From contig DAOVFD010000039.1 in NCBI GenBank assembly GCA_030668565.1, positions 1 through 8,765 on the forward strand: DNA of 8,765 bases. Direction: 5' to 3'. The translations under genes were made by a program, and so were the position numbers. This stretch comes from Microcaldota archaeon (lineage in GTDB: Archaea > Micrarchaeota > Micrarchaeia > Anstonellales > Bilamarchaeaceae). The notes under the pieces are model-generated. The model did not search any database. It had not been told where the DNA came from and saw nothing but the letters and a program-made list of their open reading frames with translations. Shown in pieces: positions 5,442 to 8,765 of the stretch. The first letter of the stretch is position 1. Every line of letters starts with the position of its first letter.

Positions 5442-7085
5442 ATGACGAAACAGGTATCAGGAGATGCGCTCCCCGAGGGAGCACAGAGGATTTTGGGTAG
5501 GGACGCTATGAGAATAAACATAGCAATAGGTTATGCTGTAGCAAACATAGTGAAGACTACTCTTGGTCCAAAGGGAATGGATAAAATGCTTGTAAGCGAT
5601 CTTGGAGACATAGTCATAACCAACGACGGTGCGACTATTCTCGAGGAGATGAATGTAGACCATCCGGCTGCAAAGCTTATGGTCGAGATTGCAAAAACAC
5701 AGGACAAGGAAGTGGGAGACGGAACAACCACCTCAGTAGTTCTTGGAGGAAATCTTCTGAGAAATGCAGGTATTCTTCTTGAACAGGGAATTCATCCCAC
5801 TACGATTATCAAGGGATTCGAGCTTGCTGAGAATGAGGCAGATAAGAAGCTTGAGGAGATAAGCAGGGAGGTTACACCCGAGGATACGGAAACCCTAACT
5901 AAGATAGCATTGATTTCGATGGGCTCGAAGGGAATCGGAAGCGAGGATGAAAAAAAGAAAATATCGGATATCGTGGTAACCGCTCTCAAGCAGGTGGCTG
6001 AGAAGAAGAATGATAAATACGTAGTGGATTCAGACTTCATAAAGATAGAGAAGAAAGCGGGTGGAGAGGTAATGGACACTGAGCTTATCAACGGAATCGT
6101 CGTTGACAAGGAGATAGTCCATGCAGGAATGTCAAAAAGTGCCAAAGCTGCGAAGATTGCACTTATAGACTCTGCACTTGAGGTTGAGAAGACTGAAACA
6201 GACGCTAAAATTGAGATAACCTCTCCTGAACAGATGGAATCCTTCCTCAAGCAGGAGGAGAAAATGCTCAAGGACATGGTTGAGAAAATCAAGAAATCAG
6301 GTGCCAATGTAATATTCTGCCAGAAGGGAATAGACGACCTTGCACAGCACTATCTGTCTAAAGCAGGAATAATGGCTGTCAGGAGAGTCAAAAAGAGTGA
6401 CATGGAGAAACTGGCAAGGGCGACCAAAGCAAACGTTGCATCCAGCCTTGATGACCTGTCCTCTGAAGACCTTGGAAATGCAGGAATTGTGGAAGAAAAG
6501 AAGGTTGGCGGGGAAGCAATGGTATTTGTCAGGGAATGTAAGGACCCGAAGAGCGTTACCATATTCGTAAGAGGAGGAACAGAGCACGTTGTAAGCGAGG
6601 TTGAAAGAGCTATCGTGGATGCTCTCGGAGCAGTCGGTTCCACCATTGAAGACGGTAAATACGTCGTTGGAGGAGGAAGCGCTGAGATGGCCATAAGCTC
6701 TGCTGTACAGGATTATGCAGTAAAGATAGGCGGACGTGAACAGCTTGCAATACAGGCATTTGCAGAGGCTCTTGAATCAATTCCCAAGGCACTTGCAGAG
6801 AATGCAGGTATGGATGCTATTGATACGTTAGTTACCCTGAGGAACAAGCACAAGGGAAGCAAGGAAGGAACAAACTTCGGTGTTGATGTCCTGAAAGGCA
6901 GGGTGGACGACGTTGAGAAAGAAGGAGTACTTGAGCCTTCAAAGGTCAAGAAGCAGGCAATCAGCTCTGCTACAGAGACTGCAAGACTTGTTCTCAGGAT
7001 TGATGACATCATAAGCTCAAGAGGAAAAACACCACCCCCCGGAGGCCCTGAAGGAATGGGCGGAATGCCCGGAATGATGGGTTAG
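5442..7085 (+). CDS. thsA: Thermosome subunit (group II chaperonin)
   Basis: ATP-driven cytosolic folding machine that forms a double-ring complex with a built-in lid, the archaeal relative of CCT/TRiC. At 547 aa it is full length. The nucleotide-binding signatures are intact: [11 protein letters not shown] (40-50), NDGATIL (61-67), GDGTTTS (92-98), the DAL aspartate at D393, and [10 protein letters not shown] (410-419). The middle third is the apical domain with the helical lid protrusion. The tail ends in a Gly/Met/Pro-rich segment, GGMPGMMG, typical of thermosome and GroEL tails that line the cavity. A strong ribosome-binding site and its own promoter region precede it, and a T-rich tract follows. 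Only one subunit gene is present here, so homo- or hetero-oligomer status is unknown. The symbol follows common archaeal usage, and the alpha/beta assignment is not certain. Confidence 0.97.
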   Translation: MTKQVSGDALPEGAQRILGRDAMRINIAIGYAVANIVKTTLGPKGMDKMLVSDLGDIVITNDGATILEEMNVDHPAAKLMVEIAKTQDKEVGDGTTTSVVLGGNLLRNAGILLEQGIHPTTIIKGFELAENEADKKLEEISREVTPEDTETLTKIALISMGSKGIGSEDEKKKISDIVVTALKQVAEKKNDKYVVDSDFIKIEKKAGGEVMDTELINGIVVDKEIVHAGMSKSAKAAKIALIDSALEVEKTETDAKIEITSPEQMESFLKQEEKMLKDMVEKIKKSGANVIFCQKGIDDLAQHYLSKAGIMAVRRVKKSDMEKLARATKANVASSLDDLSSEDLGNAGIVEEKKVGGEAMVFVRECKDPKSVTIFVRGGTEHVVSEVERAIVDALGAVGSTIEDGKYVVGGGSAEMAISSAVQDYAVKIGGREQLAIQAFAEALESIPKALAENAGMDAIDTLVTLRNKHKGSKEGTNFGVDVLKGRVDDVEKEGVLEPSKVKKQAISSATETARLVLRIDDIISSRGKTPPPGGPEGMGGMPGMMG

Positions 7086-7100
7086 TTTCTTTTCTTTTTT
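7086..7100 (+). terminator. T-rich terminator after the thermosome gene
   Basis: Thirteen of 15 bases after the stop are T (TTTCTTTTCTTTTTT). Archaeal RNA polymerase terminates at such oligo-T tracts without a hairpin. The tract also separates the thermosome from the convergent gene ending at 7104. Confidence 0.65.
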
Positions 7101-7103
7101 ACC

Positions 7104-7424
7104 TTATTTTGCCTGTGTAATGAAAGCAACAATATACTCTTCTGCCACCTTGACAAATTTTTCAAGGTGTTTCTCTTCAAAACCATATCTTACTATGCGT
7201 CTTTTTATCTCTGACTTTGCCCTTGCAAATGCCTTGTTTCTCAGATAACTTAGCTCCTTTTCATTCCAATGCTTGGAAAGGAAGATACCACTCGCATCCG
7301 AAGAGTACATACTGACTTCTTTTTGTGCGAATGAATCTTCAGGCAACAGAGCCGCGTGTGCCGCAGCATTACCCAAAAATGCAGCTATGTTGTCAAGTTC
7401 GCTTTTACGGCTCAAATATTTCAC
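7104..7424 (-). CDS. 106-aa helical protein, partner of the HTH-nucleotidyltransferase gene
   Basis: I do not recognise a family. The predicted structure is mostly helical: a helix at about 5-25, a polar loop, then long basic helices at 54-80 (KELSYLRNKAFARAKSEIKRR) and 83-104. The segment R79-YGFEEK-H86 has the R-x6-H spacing seen at HEPN ribonuclease sites, but it lacks other supporting features, so a HEPN-type toxin is only a possibility. The start is GTG (7424-7422), 20 nt inside the end of the upstream gene. AGGG lies just before it as a weak ribosome-binding site, so translation is probably coupled. A position downstream of a nucleotidyltransferase gene, with overlapping reading frames, fits a two-component module. 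Confidence 0.65.
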   Translation of the reverse strand: MKYLSRKSELDNIAAFLGNAAAHAALLPEDSFAQKEVSMYSSDASGIFLSKHWNEKELSYLRNKAFARAKSEIKRRIVRYGFEEKHLEKFVKVAEEYIVAFITQAK

Positions 7425-8313
7425 CCCTGCTCTTTTTCCAGTATAGATCAGATTCGTTTTCTCCGAGCATCGCTAATTTACTGTTAACCCTTTGAAAGGC
7501 TTCTGCTGCAATATAGCCGGCCCTGGCTGCATCTGCTTTCGGAACAGCTTCATTTGCCCTTACCTTTTTCACTAAATCACCAAGTTGGGCTTTCAATTCC
7601 GCCCTTATGTTCTCATATTTGTAGTCAAGCCCAAATGCATGTTCAAGGAGGAGAAGAATCCTGAGTGCTGTAAAGGCATACTTTGCCCTTTTAGTCGGAT
7701 GGTGTTCTTTCGCAAGAAAATCAAGGTATAGTTTTGCTTCCTGTAATTCTTCCAGATAACCAAGCTTTGCGGTTGGTTTTGTCATCTGCATGGCAATGCT
7801 CGCCTCATCGAAAAGGATACCTTCATTGAACCAGAATTTAAGGAACGGCTCAGTGATGGCAAAAATCCTGAATGCTTTCCTAGAGTAAACTGTCAGATGT
7901 AATTTTATTTTCAATTTCTTCTCGATTTCCATCTTTGCCTTGGCTGGGTTGTCCAACGGTTTATCAAGAATAAGCAGCACATCATAATCACTGTACCTGT
8001 CGGCATCTCCCCTCACGCGCGAGCCATAGAGAAGCAAGAGTGAAAGGGCAGGCCATTTTTCGTATATTGTTATGGTCAGGCGATACAAAGTTGGCTTTTT
8101 CTTCAGCTGCTGGAGCATTATCCAGTGTTTTGGCGAAAGCAGGACGTATTTCCCCCAGCCGACAGTAAAAGCCTGATGGTTGTTTTTCAGCCTGTGGAGC
8201 AGGACTTTTGCACTCTGAGATGATATGCCGTGCAACTTCGAGAACTGACTTACGCTGAAGATTTTCCTGCCGAATGCTTCCGATGTCTTAAGGTACATAT
8301 CTTCAAGCAACAT
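7405..8313 (-). CDS. HTH - nucleotidyltransferase - HEPN-like fusion protein
   Basis: Three parts are visible. Residues about 15-65 form a winged-helix-like DNA-binding domain (SVSQFSKLHGISSQSAKVLLHRL), with a wing-like GKYVLLS. Residues about 75-170 are a minimal nucleotidyltransferase domain with the signature GSRVRGDADRYSDYD at 97-111, giving G97-S98 and metal-binding D109 and D111. The usual third acidic residue seems replaced: the strand reads KLHLTVY with His139 where Asp is expected, so activity may be reduced or altered. Residues about 185-285 are a helical HEPN-like bundle (RAKYAFTALRILLLLEHAFG) without an obvious R-x4-6-H. Related MNT proteins act as antitoxins or nucleotide-transfer regulators. 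A perfect inverted repeat upstream suggests autoregulation by the N-terminal domain. It overlaps the following 106-aa gene by 20 nt. Confidence 0.85.
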   Translation of the reverse strand: MLLEDMYLKTSEAFGRKIFSVSQFSKLHGISSQSAKVLLHRLKNNHQAFTVGWGKYVLLSPKHWIMLQQLKKKPTLYRLTITIYEKWPALSLLLLYGSRVRGDADRYSDYDVLLILDKPLDNPAKAKMEIEKKLKIKLHLTVYSRKAFRIFAITEPFLKFWFNEGILFDEASIAMQMTKPTAKLGYLEELQEAKLYLDFLAKEHHPTKRAKYAFTALRILLLLEHAFGLDYKYENIRAELKAQLGDLVKKVRANEAVPKADAARAGYIAAEAFQRVNSKLAMLGENESDLYWKKSRGEIFEP

Positions 8314-8330
8314 ACAGATATTAGAGCAGT

Positions 8331-8341
8331 TCTTTTTAAAA
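8331..8341 (-). promoter_or_regulatory. TATA box of the HTH-nucleotidyltransferase operon
   Basis: On the minus strand TTTTAAAAAGA is centred about 25 nt before the ATG at 8313, which predicts a leaderless or nearly leaderless transcript. It overlaps the proximal end of the inverted repeat at 8339-8364. Confidence 0.5.
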
Positions 8342-8364
8342 GGTTAACTGTTTTGTTAACCTTT
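8339..8364. promoter_or_regulatory. Perfect 10-bp inverted repeat, candidate operator
   Basis: AAAGGTTAAC (8339-8348) and GTTAACCTTT (8355-8364) are exact reverse complements separated by TGTTTT. The repeat overlaps the TATA/BRE area of the HTH-nucleotidyltransferase gene, 26-51 nt upstream of its start. Site size and symmetry fit a dimeric HTH regulator. It could also reach the divergent gene at 8465. Confidence 0.65.
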
Positions 8365-8417
8365 ATGCTAAGCAGGCATTCACTGTATAAACTTATGTTT
8401 TTACACTTTTGGCAACA

Positions 8418-8441
8418 TTTATAAATCCTTTTATGCATAAT
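8418..8441 (+). promoter_or_regulatory. TATA box plus 10-bp palindrome, copy 2
   Basis: TTTATAAA (8418-8425) is followed after three bases by TTTTATGCATAAT (8429-8441), matching 81-104 except for the three spacer bases. The palindrome TTATGCATAA is at 8431-8440. Predicted transcription start is near 8447, 18 nt before the ATG at 8465. Confidence 0.65.
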
Positions 8442-8464
8442 TAAATATACAAAAAGTGATATTT

Positions 8465-8765
8465 ATGAGTATGAGAGAGAAAGGAAAAAACGGAAATGGG
8501 AAGGATGGAAAACCGAAAAAGGAAGATAGAAAACCTTGGGACTGTACCAAAAAACAAGCAGATGAAGCACGTAAAGCGTTAAGTCCATTTTCATCCAAAC
8601 CGATGGATGAAAAACTCAGAAACGCCATAAAAAAGGCCAATATCTGGGAAGGAAGTCTGCAGAGAGGTCGGCTTGCAGGACCCACAGACCCAATGACAGG
8701 TCTTGGTCACAAAATGACAAAAAGAACGCAGCAAACCTTAGACGAACTGGAAAATTTAGAAGAAG
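8465..8765 (+). CDS. Lys-rich protein of unknown function (partial, C-terminus missing)
   Basis: An ATG at 8465 opens a frame of 100 codons that runs off the window. The first 23 residues are low-complexity and basic (MREKGKNGNGKDGKPKKEDRK). They are followed by KPWDCTKKQADEARKAL, a helical region, then a Gly/Pro-rich segment, GRLAGPTDPMTGLGHKM, and an acidic helix start. I recognise no family. GTGAT at 8456-8460 is a good ribosome-binding site, and the TATA/palindrome promoter lies at 8418-8441. Composition and promoter resemble the gene at 133, although the proteins do not visibly align. A DNA- or RNA-binding role is a guess from charge. The gene diverges from the HTH-nucleotidyltransferase operon. 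Confidence 0.75.
   Translation, partial: MSMREKGKNGNGKDGKPKKEDRKPWDCTKKQADEARKALSPFSSKPMDEKLRNAIKKANIWEGSLQRGRLAGPTDPMTGLGHKMTKRTQQTLDELENLEE

Noticed and set aside
5531..7012. Minus-strand open frames opposite the thermosome gene
   Set aside because: They mirror the codon bias of the real gene; there are no promoters or recognisable domains.
1..8765. CRISPR array, insertion sequence or prophage
   Set aside because: No regularly spaced repeats, transposase or integrase is visible; the window is mostly housekeeping genes.

Overview
The window looks like chromosomal DNA of an archaeon. The evidence is an archaeal-type alanyl-tRNA synthetase with an N-terminal zinc site, a cupin-type glucose-6-phosphate isomerase, a group II chaperonin (thermosome) with a Gly/Met tail, A/T-rich TATA boxes about 26 nt before start codons (several genes look leaderless), short GGTG/GAGG ribosome-binding sites, and tRNA genes with archaeal-type introns and no encoded CCA. 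Disrupted tRNAs with introns outside the anticodon loop, small genes and HEPN/nucleotidyltransferase proteins would fit an ultrasmall DPANN lineage such as Micrarchaeota. That placement is inference and was not tested by phylogeny.

Layout. 1-57: start of a leftward gene that runs off the window. It is divergent from a small Lys-rich protein (133-381), and the two may share one palindromic TATA box. 411-3629: a HEPN-like helical protein directly abutting alaS. 3619-4765 (leftward): a two-gene overlapping unit made of an unrecognised 148-aa protein followed by cupin glucose-6-phosphate isomerase, convergent with alaS and overlapping its end by 11 nt. 4766-5441: no protein genes. It holds a heavily interrupted tRNA-Ser(CGA) (4850-5056) and an intron-bearing tRNA-Leu(UAA) (5132-5268), followed by the thermosome promoter region. 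5442-7085: thermosome subunit. 7104-8313 (leftward): an HTH-nucleotidyltransferase-HEPN-like protein with a perfect inverted repeat in its promoter, overlapping a 106-aa partner. 8465-end: another small Lys-rich protein, cut by the window edge.

The housekeeping genes serve translation (alaS and two tRNAs), protein folding (thermosome) and central sugar metabolism (glucose-6-phosphate isomerase). Three things deserve attention. First, the tRNA-Ser gene has an anticodon-loop intron, an expanded D-loop, a 96-nt folded insertion in the T-loop, and both acceptor-stem strands repeated outside the tRNA at almost equal distances. Second, the same promoter plus 10-bp palindrome, with identical spacing, stands before the two Lys-rich genes 8.3 kb apart. 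Third, the HTH-nucleotidyltransferase operon carries an operator-like inverted repeat.
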